This document shows, one piece after another, positions 10,547 through 21,600 of a DNA stretch of 64,000 bases. Positions within the stretch are counted from its first letter, which is position 1, and the number at the start of each line of letters is the position of its first letter. The stretch is taken from contig NC_050471.1 of the NCBI RefSeq assembly GCF_013373865.1, positions 14,202,983 to 14,266,982 on the forward strand, written 5' to 3'. Under the pieces are notes generated by a model that ran no database searches, was not told the DNA's origin, and worked only from the letters and a program-made list of their open reading frames with translations. The stretch comes from Monomorium pharaonis (lineage: Eukaryota; Arthropoda; Insecta; Hymenoptera; Formicidae). The position numbers and the translations under genes are program-made.

Positions 10547-11063
10547 TGTTGTGAGTGTGATGCACTCACATAAGAAATGTCGCAAACAATATAAGGTGTC
10601 AAATGACACCTCTCGCGCGGACATCGCCCGGCCTACATACCGAGCGTCGCACCGAGCAATGCACCCGATTGCTTAATAAACAACACCCAAAATCTCCTGA
10701 TTTTGGGGTGGAATCTGCATAGCTAGCAATTGCTGGCTAAGCAAGAACATTGACCAAAGGCCAGTGACCGGGAAACCCTCCCCGGTTATACACCAAAAAT
10801 CGGTGTATATAAACACCGAGGTACAGACAACGAGCGGGCTTTGCTACACATTATACAGCGACGAACGTATGTCGCTCATTTTTTTATATTTGTCACAGGT
10901 ATTAACGAATTAAGTCAGTGTAACTCAGTGTAATCAAGATAGAAAATATATACACATTGTTATACGACAATCGGCTACATTCTCTCAAGAAACCTGACCC
11001 GAGGAGTATCGACGGACGATCCCAAATATCTGTGACCCTTCTATCCACCAAAGGGCCACAACA
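10547..11063 (+). mobile_element. Solo LTR inside transposase copy 1
   Basis: A 517-bp block starts TGTTGTG and ends CACAACA, with GACA on both sides (10543-10546 and 11064-11067), a 4-bp duplication typical of Gypsy-type integration. It interrupts the transposase between a segment ending near 11068 and one starting near 10542. It contains a TATA-like box at 10806-10812 and several short inverted repeats. No internal region or second LTR is present, so it is a solo LTR left by recombination between two LTRs. Confidence 0.7.
10806..10812 (+). promoter_or_regulatory. TATA-like box in the solo LTR
   Basis: TATATAA lies between short inverted arms (CGGTGT...ACACCG), about 260 bases into the LTR. 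Position and sequence suit an LTR promoter in plus orientation. Activity is not shown. Confidence 0.45.
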
Positions 11064-11645
11064 GACAATTAAAATGTAATTCTTCAATTATCATACTATT
11101 TTAGCATACATCTTTAATATCATTTACAGTAAAACTTAAATAAAAAGTACTATCACATGGCTTTTCAGGACCGTAATAAGTTCCAATAAGAAAAATGTGA
11201 CGAAGATTTTTTATAGAACCTACAATAGGCCATAACGATACATCTGATTTGAACAATGGAATACCATCTATAAAAATTGATATATCGATTCCATTAAAAA
11301 ATAATTCTTTGTTTGTATTTAAAATTGCATTTGTAATCCCTTTATGTAAACCTATGTGCACATATTTACCTGGTGCCATAGGTATGAGATTTACTTTGTA
11401 GCGAGAAATATTGAAGTATTGATTAATGTTTTTTACTGTATTGGTAAAGTTTGAAAACAAGAATGCAATTTTAAATATACGCAACAACTCAGTGACGGCT
11501 ATATGAGAAATATTATACAATAAACAGGTCAATATATCGAGCCAAGACAAAATTTCCTTAATACACGTTATAATTTATTAAATAAACATTATATAATTAT
11601 AAACGCGTCTAATAACACTGTGTTGAAAAATGTTCAATTTTGAAA

Positions 11646-11673
11646 CATTTCGACTATACTTAGTTCTCTTCAG
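11646..11673 (-). ncRNA. Degenerate hammerhead-ribozyme core, inverted terminal copy
   Basis: On the minus strand CTGAAGAG is followed by a small hairpin (ACTA...TAGT) and GAAAT. The order CUGANGA, stem II, GAAA is the hammerhead core, but the closing pair of stem II is A-C and the usual C after GAAA is T, so this copy is probably inactive. It is the inverted counterpart of the better core at 15294-15323. Confidence 0.5.
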
Positions 11674-13109
11674 TCATAATAAATTACCAATATGTGTAAA
11701 CTTAAACATAAATGAAATAATAGACACAAAAATATAATTAAACAGTTAAAACAGGTGACCATAAAACAGCGCATTTCGTATTAAATGTGTCATAATAAGT
11801 AAAAATGTGAACCAATAAGTAATACAATTAAACGAATAATAAAATGAAAAATAATGAAAATTTTTTTCGTGGGATTTCATATTAAATTAAATCTATTACG
11901 GTTTTCACATTAAATTAAACCTATAAGATCAAAAACGATGAAAAACATGTAATGAATAACATAAACTGATATTGTAGAAAACTGTAAACTTATATATGTT
12001 GATCACAGATCTTAGGAACATAATATTAAAACGAGCTACAATACACAGAGTACACACAATACACGGGGTGTTACAAGATCACAGGGACAAAGCGCTGAAA
12101 GCGTTGAAATTCGAAATTCCGATTTATTATAGATATGTAGATAATATCCTATTATCCGTACCCCTGACAAAAACCACCGAAACTGTCAACATGTTTAACA
12201 GCTTCCATTTGAGACTTCAGTTCACTTTAGAACGTGAAAAAGACCGTTGTCTCAGCTTTTTCGACCTTTTGTTGAGAGTAAAGAACAACAAGATCATAAT
12301 TGATTAGTTCCACAAAGATACGTTTTCGGGAAGATATTTGTCGTTTTTCTCGCATCACCCTCGTTGTCACAAAATAGGAACAATCTATAGTCTAATAGAT
12401 AGAACAATTATGTTGTCAGATACATCATTTTGGCAAAAAAATCTAGAATTCTGCATCAATATATTACTGGACAATGGTTATCTATTAGATCTTGTTTTTC
12501 ATGAAATTAATAACAGACTTAAGAAACATTTTAATAATCAAGTGGAACTTACAGATTCTCAAAATAATCAAACTAAAACTGAAAGTCAGCGCATAAAGAA
12601 AAAATATTTTGTGTTACCTTATATTAGGCACATATCTGAAACAGTCTCATCTTTTGTCAATAAAGATTTGTTTATGGTTGGCTCAACAAATTTCGTTGCC
12701 TCAACAAATTAGACATGTTTATTAGGGTGCAGAAGGATGTAACCGACATAAATCTAAGGAATAATATTGTCTACAAAATATGCTGTAAAAATTGTAACGC
12801 GTCGTATGTAGGACAGACAAAAAGACTGGTATTTAAATGCCAGAATTAAAGAACATGCGAATAATTTTAAATTGGAATCGTCAAGTCACTCTGTGATAAC
12901 AAAACATGCTAAAAAATGACCACGTGTTTGATTGGGATAACGTTAAAATATTAGATTCTGAATCAAGATATCAAAAAGATTAATTTCAGAAATGATCCAT
13001 ATTAAGGAGCAAGTTACCCACATAGAAATTGGCATCCAGTGGATGTCCAATGGACGTCCATTAAACCGCCATAGATTCATGGGACGTCTATGTCCATGGA
13101 AGTTAGATT

Positions 13110-13535
13110 GACGTCCATTAGAGGTCTAGTAAACTTCCTTAGCTCCATTGGAGGTTTACCTCCATGGTAGAAATTAGATAAACATCCATTAGGGATCCAT
13201 TAAACATCCATAGCTCCATTGGATGTTTTCTTTTATGGTGGAAGTTACATAGACGTCTATTAGGGATCCATTAAACTTCCATAGCTCTATGGAACATTTA
13301 CTTCCATGATGGAAGTTATATAGACGTCCATTAAGGATCCATTAAACTTGCATAGCTCTATGGAACATGTACTTTCATGATGGAAATTAGACAGACGTCC
13401 ATTAAGGATCCATTAAACTTCCATAGCTCTATGGAACATTTACTTCCATGATGGAAGTTAGATAGACGTCTATTAGGGATCCACTAAACTTCCATAGCTC
13501 TATGGAACATTTACTTTCATGATGGAAGGTTACCA
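13110..13535. repeat. Six tandem 71-bp repeats
   Basis: Units begin at 13110, 13181, 13252, 13323, 13394 and 13465, each exactly 71 bases, with the theme GACGTCTATTAGGGATCC ... TTCCATAGCTCTATGGAAC. The central four are most alike; the first two are more diverged. Each unit contains the palindromic TCCATAGCTCTATGGA. Confidence 0.85.
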
Positions 13536-14283
13536 GACAACACGCTTGTCAGAATAAAAACTTTAAGAGAACTTTTTTAAGAAAACATTTATATATCCTG
13601 GAAATGATGTCAAAATGGTAACATTTATCAGAGACGTTTACTAAGACAGGTCTTTGAGATATCTCATTGAAGAGTTTCATTTAAGTTTCTTGAAAATGGT
13701 ATCCTTATGACATTAACTAAATGATATCAGCTTAATGTCTCATAAAAGATATTACAATGCTGTCCGATTTTTGAGCCGTCCATGCGCGTCGTAATCGACT
13801 CAGAAATCACGCAACATTCTGATCACGCAACAATCTATAACATTCTGAATGAGAGATCCATTTGATATTTAAAAAAATTATCATAAAGATAATGTTTTCA
13901 AAAATAACGGTTTGTCTACAATTACTGTGCACAAAAAATGCACAAAATCTAATTCATCATGTACTGAACAAAAACAGGATAATAAATGTACTACTCAATG
14001 TTTCTTAGAATATATGATCTATATATATAGTTAACCATCTAATTAACCATTTGAGCGCTTCAAAGTATTAATGCTAAATAAATCGCAATTTTCATCAAAT
14101 TATTAGGGTTATGGAAAAAGATAAATTTAACAATAAAATTAATAAGTAAATAAATTAATGCTATTTATTTTTAATATGTTTTGCAAAATTTAATTGCTTT
14201 TATAAAAAATAGTATAATTGCGTCAGTTTATAACATATAGATATATGTAGACAATAACAAGTACCCATATCGATGAGTCAAAT

Positions 14284-14350
14284 TGGCGTAGCAGATAGAG
14301 TATAAGGTTCGTAATCCTAAGGTCCTGGGTTCAAAACCCACCAGCGGCAA
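14284..14350 (+). pseudogene. tRNA-Thr-like sequence (tRNA pseudogene or SINE head)
   Basis: The block shows a box A-like TAGCAGATAGAGTA, an anticodon arm AGGTTCGTAATCCT with loop TTCGTAA (CGT, Thr), a box B-like GGGTTCAAAACCC and a tRNA-Thr-like 3' end AGCGGCA. The 5' acceptor strand does not pair with the 3' end, and the D arm is shortened, so it is not a functional tRNA. An AT-rich tail follows, as in a tRNA-derived SINE. Confidence 0.55.
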
Positions 14351-15293
14351 GTAAGAATAAAATAATATAATTTAAATTTAATTAATTAATAAAAATTTGA
14401 CCTAAATTTAGTATGTACTGTTGATAAAAATAATTATAAAAAATAAAATTTTTATTTCAAATTCTTATTTCGTCAGTCATCTATTGAGGCTCCATGAAGC
14501 CTCTACTGATGATCCACAAAACATCCGCCAGTCATCCACTGAGGTTTCGTGAAGCCTCTATCAATAATCCACACAACGTCTAATAGACCTCTTTGACGAC
14601 GTCTAATGGAGGTCTAATAAACAGACGTTACGCAGTGCGGAACTGTGGATTTCTAATGGCTCTATATTGGACGTCTAATGGACGTCCACTGGAAGTTCAA
14701 ACTTCCATGGCAGACGTCTAATGGACATCTATTGGAGGTTTCATTTCTATGTGGGTAATGGCATCAATTTACAGGAGGACACGGAGTGTCTCGACAATTC
14801 ATATTATTGTTTGTTTGACATTTTGTCGAAAATGACTAACGGACAATGTGTTCGCTCATTCTGCCTCTGACTACCGAACGTTACACTTGTTTTTGGCGCT
14901 TTGTCGAATACTCTGCGTATTTGTTGCTCGTTCTAATATTGTCTGGGATTAACATATATAAGTTTATCGTTTTTTGCAATACACATATCAGTTTATGTTA
15001 TTCATAAGTTACACGTTTTCCATCGGATTTGATGTTTTAGTTTCCTCAACAAGACTTTTTGACTATCTATTCTGTTTCTTTTAAAATGAATACCGACTTG
15101 CGGAAAAATTTTATTATTTATTTGATTAAATTATTTATTTGTTTACGTTTTTATTTGTTATGCACATTTTTATAGACGATATGCATTGTTTTATGGTTGT
15201 TTAATGGTTATCATTTTTTAACTGTTTAATTATAATTTCGTTTGCGTTATTTCACTCATATTTAAGTTCATAAACATTGGTAATTTGTTACGA

Positions 15294-15323
15294 CTGAAGA
15301 GGACTATGTATAGTCGAAACGTT
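15294..15323 (+). ncRNA. Hammerhead-ribozyme core in the Penelope terminal repeat
   Basis: CTGAAGAG (15294-15301) is followed by a perfect stem II hairpin GACTATGTATAGTC (15302-15315) and GAAAC (15316-15320), then GTT. This matches the hammerhead consensus CUGANGA, stem II, GAAA. Hammerhead motifs with a very short stem III are established in Penelope-like retroelements and are thought to act as dimers. Stem I pairing here is weak by eye. Confidence 0.6.
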
Positions 15324-15375
15324 TTGTTTAACATTTTTAACACAGTTGTTTTTTAGTCGCATTTATAATTGGCGA

Positions 15376-15806
15376 ACGTGGCCATTTCGCTCTCGTATGA
15401 AATTTGTATTGTTGTGAATCGAAAATCTTTATCAGATGTCAAAACAAGAAAATGGCACCAATGACGGTAACTACATTGACAGCTAGCGCCATCTATGTGC
15501 AAATTCCGGTTTTATACTTACAGACCTGGTATATGAGATTCTATCGTGCGTCTTATTACTAAACAAGTATTAATATAATTAAACAGCGTTTAAATAACTA
15601 GATTAGTTGAATAATAATTTACTATATAATAATATTATAAATTTTTGATAATATGAGTTTTCCTCTACAATTAGAACATTTTATGTATATTCTTCTCAGA
15701 CGTGGTAGCCTTTGCAAACATACAAATATGGATCAATCTCTGAAATTATTAGATTCTTTAATCTAATTAAAGAAAAAATTTAGAGGTTTTAAATCAAGTA
15801 GAAAAA
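15376..15806. other. No gene recognised
   Basis: AT-rich sequence between the Penelope element and the BED-finger gene. I see no coding frame, long repeat or RNA gene. It may include upstream sequence of the hAT-like gene that follows. Confidence 0.4.
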
Positions 15807-16123
15807 ATGCAAAACATGAACGTTGGATTTTTACGTGCCGATAATACGATGTCGCAAGAAAGAGATTTTCTTGACAAATGTAAACAATACTGTTGGTTGG
15901 ATGGAAAATTTTTCGGTCAATTTTCAAAAATCGAATTTACCAGAACATGTTGCAATATTTGTAATAATATTGTCCAAGGAAATATAAAAGTGTCATCAAA
16001 TTTTATAAGTCATTTAAAGGTGAAATTTAATGATCTACTCTTTAAATTTATCTTTTATAATAAATTATTTAATTTTATTAATATTATTTATAATCACTCA
16101 TACATCTTATGTAGAGGAAACAT

Positions 16124-17563
16124 CCCAAGAAGCACACAATATTTTTTTAACGTTTTTTAAACATTTATTTTTTATTATTTTTACATTATTAGTGTTTATT
16201 GTATAAATAATATTTATTTAATATTTATTAAACATTTGTTTTACATTAATAATTTATTTTAAATGATAAATCAGAAAAAATATTTATAAAACTTTTATTT
16301 AACGTTTATTTAATATTTATAAATTATTAATTTTTTTTTTAAATAATTTAAGAAAATTATTTAAGTAATATTTATTTAATATTTATGTAATTTTTATTTT
16401 ACATTTAAAAAATCGTTTAAAATAATATTAAAAAAAATGTTGATTTAATAATGATTTAATATTTATGTTATAATAATTAATCATTTAAAATAATGATTTA
16501 GGACAAATATTTATGTAATATATAATTGATGTTTTTATAATATTAACTTGACATTTTAATAAATTGTTTAAAATAATATTTACGTAACATTTATTTAATG
16601 TTTATGTAGTAATTATTTTACATTTAAAAAGTTTAAAATATTATTTAAAAAAATATTTGACTCCTGGTTAGGAAGCCTTACTAATTATGGAGCATAAGTC
16701 AAAAGTGTAAAGGAACAGTGAATCTATATAAGAGTGTTAAAAGCGTATAAATGAAATCTCTAAGAGACACAAATTGAAACATCGGAACATAAAGAAAGTG
16801 GAGATTAAAACAATATATATTATTGAAACAATATGGCACATTAACAATATTAAAAAATTATAAAAACTAACATCTATCCTTCATTTTTTTAACGAACACA
16901 GTAAAAATAAATCTTTTCATAAGTTATTCTACATGTAGCTATTTCGCATATGTAAAAAAATTAGTAAAAACTGTAAAACTTTATGTTTAATTATAAAAAT
17001 ATGAATTAACTATACATATTTCATCCTTTTGACAAGCTATTGAAATGATCTATAACAAATATGTATGAATAAACACGAAGTATTCATGGATCATCACAAA
17101 GTGTTAGGTTGCGTACGATCTTCGAAGTCAAGCAACGTCGACGGTGGCTAATAGTTGGATGGGTGACGGTTTTTTCAGGCGTATAAATTAAACCTGTTCT
17201 AAGAAGTACGACTGTGGATTGGCTGAAACATGTATAGTCTTCTCCCCTAAATTATCGTAGAAATTAAGCGATACTGGACTGGTGAGGTTACGTTGAATTT
17301 ATCAAAATGATTGAATAATGCAAATAATTTTTTGCTCTTAAAACATTAAGCAAATGTTTAGTAAATATTTTAAAACAATTTGTTTAAACGTTAAATAAAT
17401 GTTTATTACATAATAACAGAATTTTTTTTTAAATGTAAAATAAACATTTTTTTATAAGAAAAGGGGGACTTATCCCATTATTTAAATGTTTTTTTTAATG
17501 TTTAAAAAAATGTTTTTCAAACATTAAAGAAAATATTTTTCAAACATTATTGTGCTCATTGGG
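16124..17563. mobile_element. 1.44-kb AT-rich element inserted in the BED exon
   Basis: The left end is CCCAAGAAGCACACAATA and the right end, inverted, is CCCAATGAGCACAATAAT, giving imperfect terminal inverted repeats. AT flanks both sides, and coding sequence resumes across it. The interior is dominated by TTTATTTAATATTTA-like words and contains a 5S rRNA-like segment (17107-17170). No protein is encoded. The 2-bp flank makes a superfamily call uncertain. Confidence 0.55.
17107..17170 (+). pseudogene. 5S rRNA-derived fragment
   Basis: The segment contains TGCGTACGATC, TCGAAGTCAAGCAACGTCG and TTGGATGGGTGAC in the order and spacing of the 5S rRNA internal promoter and 3' half. Sequence before and after does not continue as 5S, and the 3' closing part is lost. 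It is a pseudogene or a 5S-derived SINE promoter, not a working rRNA gene. Confidence 0.7.
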
Positions 17564-17803
17564 ATCCTGAACAGTAGAACGAAACTTATAAAAAGGCAAA
17601 GCGTGATGAAAAAGATAAAACATCAGAAACAACTATCAGTAGACAAGTTACATGTTCTTTTTCTCAAAAGAAGTTCAAAAGAAAAATTATATGTCATCTG
17701 TTGGAGAGTCATCTTCCTGCTATTATCGTTAGAAAACCATTATTTTGAAAAATATTTGATGGTAAATTTTATAAAAAAATATAATTTTTTAGTAGTATTA
17801 TAA

Positions 17804-18651
17804 GGGGCGCGATAGCTCCCGGATAGCAAATATGAGTTTAATTTTAATGAATATATTCATACAAAATACCTTTGTATAATAGAAATATTGACGTACAGGC
17901 AGGATTAACGCGCAATTTTTGTTTTTAATACATGAACGCCGAAGAGGTGCTAGCTAAAGTATTTTATTATTAAAAAATTTATTTCTATCCATTAACAAAA
18001 ACTTCGAAAAAATACAAATTTCCAAAAATCGGCCAAAATCATATTTGCTGACTTGAAAATTAAGAATTTTAGATGGTCTCATTCGAGGCAAAATTTTATA
18101 AATTATGAGATGAGATGCGATGTGATGTACTAATAACATTTTTTTCGTATATAATTTATTTTAATAAAGGGTAAGACTTATTTTGGTATTATTACGTTCT
18201 GTTTGGAACCTCTTCTTGTTGTCTTAAAAACAAACATTAATTCGGAACGTTGTTTCTGTAACAGCTTATAAATAATTGTATTATTTTATTTGTAGACAAT
18301 GATATTTATTACGAGTTATATTGCAAGTAATACTTATAGATTTCTGTTTAAGGTTCTGTTTAAAGTTATTCGTGATATGATTATTTAAAATACAAATTAT
18401 TTTATGCGAAAAATGTAATAATTTGCACGAACATATTTAAATTACCAGATATAATTTCAAAATTTTAACTCTATAAACAATTACAGAAAGAAAGCCTGTG
18501 TAAAGCTACTTTTAAAAAATGGTCACTTATACTTAGAAAACTGCGCCAACGCAATTTCTTATTTTTATACAATTAGAACGTCCAAATAATATTGATTAAT
18601 GTAAAAAAAGTTTCATTTATATCATACCTATTTTGTATGAAACTCTTTCTT
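17804..18651. other. No gene recognised
   Basis: AT-rich sequence without convincing coding frames. A short GC-richer patch (GGGGCGCGATAGCTCCCGG, 17812-17830) stands out but has no evident partner. Confidence 0.4.
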
Positions 18652-21600
18652 TTAAAGTTCTTTTTCCATTTTCTTTATATCTTTCTCATTTTTTAACGAT
18701 AGACTTTCTGCATATTTACAAATGTCTACTGTTACATCAGTCAATAATGATTCCTGTCTTACATTCTCGGACAGTCTGTTTTTTTTCAATTCTTCAAGCT
18801 GTAGTAAAATCTTGTGCTGAAGAAATAGAATTTCCTCCAAATAAGCTGTATGGAAAAGCAATAATGTTTTAAAATAAAATAACATATCATAAATTATAAC
18901 AAATTTCGCAAACAATACAGATTAAATTATAAAAGACGTAAGAAATAATAATGTAAAAATTCAAAATTTAAAAAATTACCAATTTGAACAGGTTTATCTG
19001 GTTGTTCCTCAATTTTTTTAAACATCTTCTTCAATAAATCCGGTTTTCGCATTGACGATATCGATGGTATATTTTCAAGATCAATATTTTGTTCGGAATT
19101 TTTGTTTTTTACGAGTGCATTATCGTCTTTTTCGCTTTCTGATTTTTATAATAACAATCAAACATTAGAATTAACATTAAGAATACTTCAAAGACTCGTT
19201 ACATGCAACAGCAAGAATGTTCAAAGAAAGATCAATCAATCAGCAGATAAAAAGTTAATAAATAATCAATGTCTTCAATCTTAGTTATAAAAGATAAATC
19301 TGAGAACTTTTATTTATGTACGTTTCGAACTTACTTGTCCTTCTTTAGCATAAAATTATCAAAATCAAACTTGTGCCACTTATCACATACTGAGTAACAT
19401 TAACATCGAATTAAGTAAGTCGAAACATATATAAATAAAATAAAAATTCTAAGATTTATCTTTTATAACTAAGATTGAAGATATTCGTTAACTTCTTTCC
19501 TGCTTGTTGGTTGACCTCTCTTTTAACATTTTTGAACATTATAAAATTTTAAATATAGAAATAATATATATCATTATCAGTAATGTCATTATCGTCGTCA
19601 CTTTTCTGTGTTGGTGAATTAAGTTGAGAATCTTGTCGGCTCATATTTTTTACAAAATCAGATTTTTTGTCTTTACACATAATGCTGCCATACTTTGGAC
19701 TTTTCGATTTTGGCGTTTCTTTATTGGGTGCGATTGGGAATGATGGCAATACTTCAGAAGTATTGCGTTTTTTGACTGGCAACTCATCAGTAGAATCAGA
19801 ATTGTAATCATCTGAATGCTGGACTTTAGCTCGTATATGCCTACTTTTTTTATACTCTTCCGGAGTAATAGTTTCTATATCAGAAAACTCTAGAGCCATT
19901 GCAACTTTATCAACTGCTTGTTCGTATGATTCTAAAAAAGAAACATATATGTATATACAAAACATTTTTAATGTACACAGTAAAAAATTTTGTGTTTTCT
20001 TGTCAAAAAATATCCTGGTTAAAACTTTTATGTTAAAATTTAACATATTTGTTTGTTACTTTAACATATTGCTGTTGTGTTAATTCAAGTAAAATGTTAA
20101 ATTACTAGAATAACTAACAAGGGAACCTCGCGAACCCGAAAATTCTGATTTTAATGAAACTTGGCATAAATGTAGAAGGGGTAAATACATAAATTTAGAA
20201 ATTAAAAGTTGGTGCTTATAAACGGTTTAAAGGGTTGAAACCACCCTTCAAAAATGTTGAATTTTTGTCTTTTCTCGATATATATCGTAAACTAAACAAA
20301 GTATTAAAAAATGTTTCATACAAAAGTTTTACAGTATAAATACCTCTATTTAACTATGCTATTTATTTTTTCAAAAAAATTTTTTTTCAAAAACAAATTT
20401 TTTTTCTTTGAAAAAAAAATTTTTTTGATTAAAATAAATAGCATAGTTAAATAGAGGTATTTATGCCGTAAAACTTTTGTATGAAACATTTTTTTATATT
20501 TTGTTTAGTTTACGAGATATATCGAGAAAATGCAAAAATGTCTTAACTTTCAAGTGTGGTTTCACCCCTTCAAACCGTTTTTGAACCAAAATAAAACATT
20601 TCTAAATTAATATATTTACTTCCTCTACATTTATGCCAAGTTTCATTAAAATTAGAAAATTTTTTGTTTGGGCTTATAAACGGTTTGAAAGAGTGAAATT
20701 ACCCTTTAAAGGTTGAGATATTTTTACCTTTTCTCGCTATATCTCGTAAACTAAACAAAATATTAAAAAATGTTTTATACAAAAGTTTTACAGCCTAAAT
20801 ACCTTCATTTAACTACACTGTTCATTTTTCAAAAAAATTTTTTTTTTTTATTAAAATAAATTTTCAATAAAATTGACTTTTATGTATATAGCATTTATAA
20901 AATAATTATACTATCTTATACTACGTTCTATTTATATCATCTATGTGTATATTATGTATGTTATATGTTATCTATGTTATAATACTATACATTTATATTA
21001 TCTGCATCCCTATATGTATTAGTTTTCATCTAACAGTTGCGCAATATTAGAGTAGTCACGTTGCTTTCACACAGTTCATTCTGTCTACGTCACATATTTC
21101 ACATTCAAGTTTTATATTTGTCATATCACGGTATATATCAAATATGAAATGGAAATCACGTATTAAAGTTTGATATCTTTATTAATGATGTTACGCGTCA
21201 TTTTCACATCTGTATCAAGTCTAACGTGTGCTTGATCAGTACATCAGTATCACATCTAACGTGTGCTTGATTTTTCTGTTAGATTATTTAATTAAGCGAA
21301 TCATAATGTTACACGTAAATTAGTAAATGTTGCGAATGTTCTTAATATGTTAATTATTTTATTTCAAATTATACATATTCCACCTATAAATGAAAGAGAA
21401 ATACAATTACGTGATGTGATAGAGGATATTATAACAAATGATATTATAACAGTGAATGTGACTTATCATTTGATGTACACACTGATACTGCTTTAGAATT
21501 TTAAAATTATTGGGAAGTGGATTTACCTGACATAGAATATGTAACAAATGTTGAGGAAGAATTTTTTAAAAATGATAATTGTGGTAGGGACTTCACCTTT

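Larger units (their letters stand above)
7710..11554 (-). pseudogene. CACTA/EnSpm-like transposase, copy 1, split by two solo-LTR-like insertions
   Basis: Minus-strand pieces align in order with the second copy at 24641-25990. They include a Transposase_21-like segment at 11200-11300 (DGIPLFKS then LWPIVGSI), a cysteine-containing segment near 10460 (KSHCGYYSCIKCH), the signature LEYMYLICLGVMRKLL near 10280, then, after the 8403-10064 insertion, a piece with DPVVLKK and FLTLHIS, and a C-terminal part with LLTNGDIVKI near 7880. The protein resumes in frame across the ATAT duplication of the 8403-10064 insert. Other damage: stops near 10110, a shift near 10530, and loss of the N-terminus beyond 11554 and of the C-terminus at 7709. 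Superfamily placement is by motif recognition and is moderate. Confidence 0.6.
13017..14755. mobile_element. 1.74-kb TA-flanked non-autonomous element with internal tandem repeats
   Basis: The ends are 13-base perfect inverted repeats (CCCACATAGAAAT), flanked by TA at 13015-13016 and 14756-14757. Removing it with one TA restores the Penelope endonuclease frame. TA duplication suggests a Tc1/mariner-type mobiliser. Inside are six 71-bp tandem units (13110-13535), a tRNA-like head (14284-14350), and a right part built from GACGTCTAATGGA-like blocks. No coding capacity was seen. Confidence 0.7.
11996..14880 (+). pseudogene. Penelope-like reverse transcriptase and GIY-YIG endonuclease, decayed
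   Basis: The 5' part is missing. From about 11996 the frame shows YYRYVDNILL (the RT catalytic YxDD with the second Asp replaced by Asn), then RCLSFFDLLL, a TAG at 12305-12307 where Trp is expected, and RYLSFFSHHP with a long helical tail to 12712. A frame change leads to the endonuclease at 12720-12840: VYKICCKNCNASYVGQTKR, with the paired Cys and Y-V-G of the Penelope GIY-YIG domain. Several stops follow. The C-terminal piece resumes after the 13017-14755 insertion with a segment matching the other copy (NGINLQ, then a D-T-E motif). Catalytic change plus stops make this inactive. Confidence 0.75.
11594..15375 (+). mobile_element. Penelope-like element with inverted terminal copies
   Basis: The element holds decayed reverse transcriptase and GIY-YIG endonuclease sequence in plus orientation (11996-14880), flanked by two related ends: about 11594-11995 on the minus strand and about 14949-15375 on the plus strand. 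The ends share ordered blocks such as TTTAACTGTTTAATTATA, TTGGTAATTT and a hammerhead-like core. Terminal repeats that may be inverted, GIY-YIG domains and hammerhead motifs are all known features of Penelope-like elements. A 1,739-bp insertion (13017-14755) splits the endonuclease. Confidence 0.7.
15807..17793 (+). pseudogene. hAT-type transposase N-terminus (BED zinc finger), two exons, interrupted
   Basis: Exon one from ATG at 15807 encodes a BED finger start: CCNICN at about residue 50, then SNFISHLK, ending at a donor after 16019 (AAAG|GTGAAA). The acceptor TTATGTAG lies at 16114, and the next exon begins RKH, completing the BED His pair. A 1,440-bp element is inserted 9 bases into this exon, after which a hAT-like sequence continues from 17566 (YKKAKRDEKDK, HLLESHLPAII). 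Two in-frame stops (near 17574 and 17747) and absence of the catalytic domain show that it is dead. Confidence 0.65.

Noticed and set aside
13110..13535. Regular 71-bp repeats as a CRISPR array
   Set aside because: Units are contiguous with no unique spacers, the DNA is eukaryotic, and the repeats drift along the array.
14284..14350. Functional tRNA-Thr gene
   Set aside because: The acceptor stem does not pair and the D arm is short, so it is kept only as a tRNA-like pseudogene or SINE head.
17107..17170. Functional 5S rRNA gene
   Set aside because: Only the internal part is present, with several changes and no complete ends or terminator.
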